A stretch of DNA of 6,946 nucleotides from an uncultured Flavobacterium sp. (GTDB lineage Bacteria > Bacteroidota > Bacteroidia > Flavobacteriales > Flavobacteriaceae). Shown here piece after piece: positions 6,833 through 6,946 of this stretch. The notes beneath the pieces are model-generated. The model made no database searches, was not told the DNA's origin, and worked only from the letters and a program-made list of their open reading frames with translations. Position 1 is the stretch's first letter, and every line of letters starts with the position of its first letter. The stretch lies in NCBI RefSeq assembly GCF_946481155.1, contig NZ_CAMLMK010000128.1, positions 1-6,946 of the forward strand, given 5' to 3'. Made by a program: the position numbers and the translations under genes.

Positions 6833-6946
6833 TTAGTTAACAGTTTCTGCCTGAGCAACTGTAAAACCAAAACGAGTGGCAATTTGCGCAGCTAATCCAT
6901 CGATATGTGCATTAAGATAATCTACATCCCAAAGACCATTGTTTCC
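6833..6946 (-). CDS. C-terminal fragment, probably a DUF4856-type lipoprotein
   Basis: The last 37 codons of a minus-strand gene enter from the right edge and stop at TAA (6835-6833). The visible end includes GNNGLWDVDYLNAHIDGLAA followed by QIATRFGFTVAQAETVN. The pattern of LWD, a helix ending in IA-x-RFGFTVAQA, matches my recollection of the C-termini of DUF4856 proteins, which are predicted envelope lipoproteins often next to imelysins in Bacteroidota. The gene lies 77 nt upstream of imelysin on the same strand, with a terminator between. The assignment rests on a short tail and on context, so the family is tentative while the existence of a coding region is fairly secure. The N-terminus and any lipobox are outside the window. 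Confidence 0.7.
   Translation of the reverse strand, partial: GNNGLWDVDYLNAHIDGLAAQIATRFGFTVAQAETVN

Overview
The window looks like a chromosomal segment of a low-GC member of the Bacteroidota, most likely a Flavobacterium-type flavobacterium. The evidence is the AT-rich intergenic DNA, the lack of clear Shine-Dalgarno sequences, two matches to the Bacteroidota -7 promoter consensus TAnnTTTG, a TonB-dependent receptor with an N-terminal carboxypeptidase-regulatory-like domain, and the protein sequences themselves. Genus-level placement is inference.

Layout, left to right. Bases 1-53 probably hold the last codons of a plus-strand gene, followed by a hairpin terminator (63-94). Bases 107-216 hold a degenerate tandem array with an exact 11-bp period, lying between two convergent terminators. 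The rest of the window is transcribed leftward on the minus strand. guaB (IMP dehydrogenase, 297-1769) is complete, with a strong terminator (240-280), a recognisable -7 element, and an inverted repeat in its 5' leader. The non-coding stretch 54-296 holds only the two hairpins and the array; I see no gene there.

Upstream of guaB lies a tightly packed three-gene operon, read from right to left: an imelysin-family lipoprotein (5640-6755), an HTTM / vitamin-K-dependent gamma-carboxylase-like membrane protein (4269-5636, 3 nt after the imelysin stop), and a FecA-like TonB-dependent outer-membrane receptor (1844-4288, overlapping the previous gene by 20 nt). A fourth gene, seen only as its last 37 codons (6833-6946), lies upstream behind a perfect 13-bp hairpin; its end resembles the C-terminus of DUF4856 lipoproteins, which I recall as common partners of imelysins in this phylum.

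Together the genes suggest a cell-envelope metal (probably iron) acquisition system: the receptor imports a ligand across the outer membrane, and the imelysin acts as an envelope lipoprotein in iron handling. The membrane protein keeps residues matching the catalytic base and a key histidine of animal gamma-glutamyl carboxylase. That raises the possibility of quinone-dependent modification of exported proteins in an iron-uptake locus, and it is the most interesting point in the window. guaB appears to be a separate housekeeping unit, but no terminator separates it from the operon, so read-through is possible.
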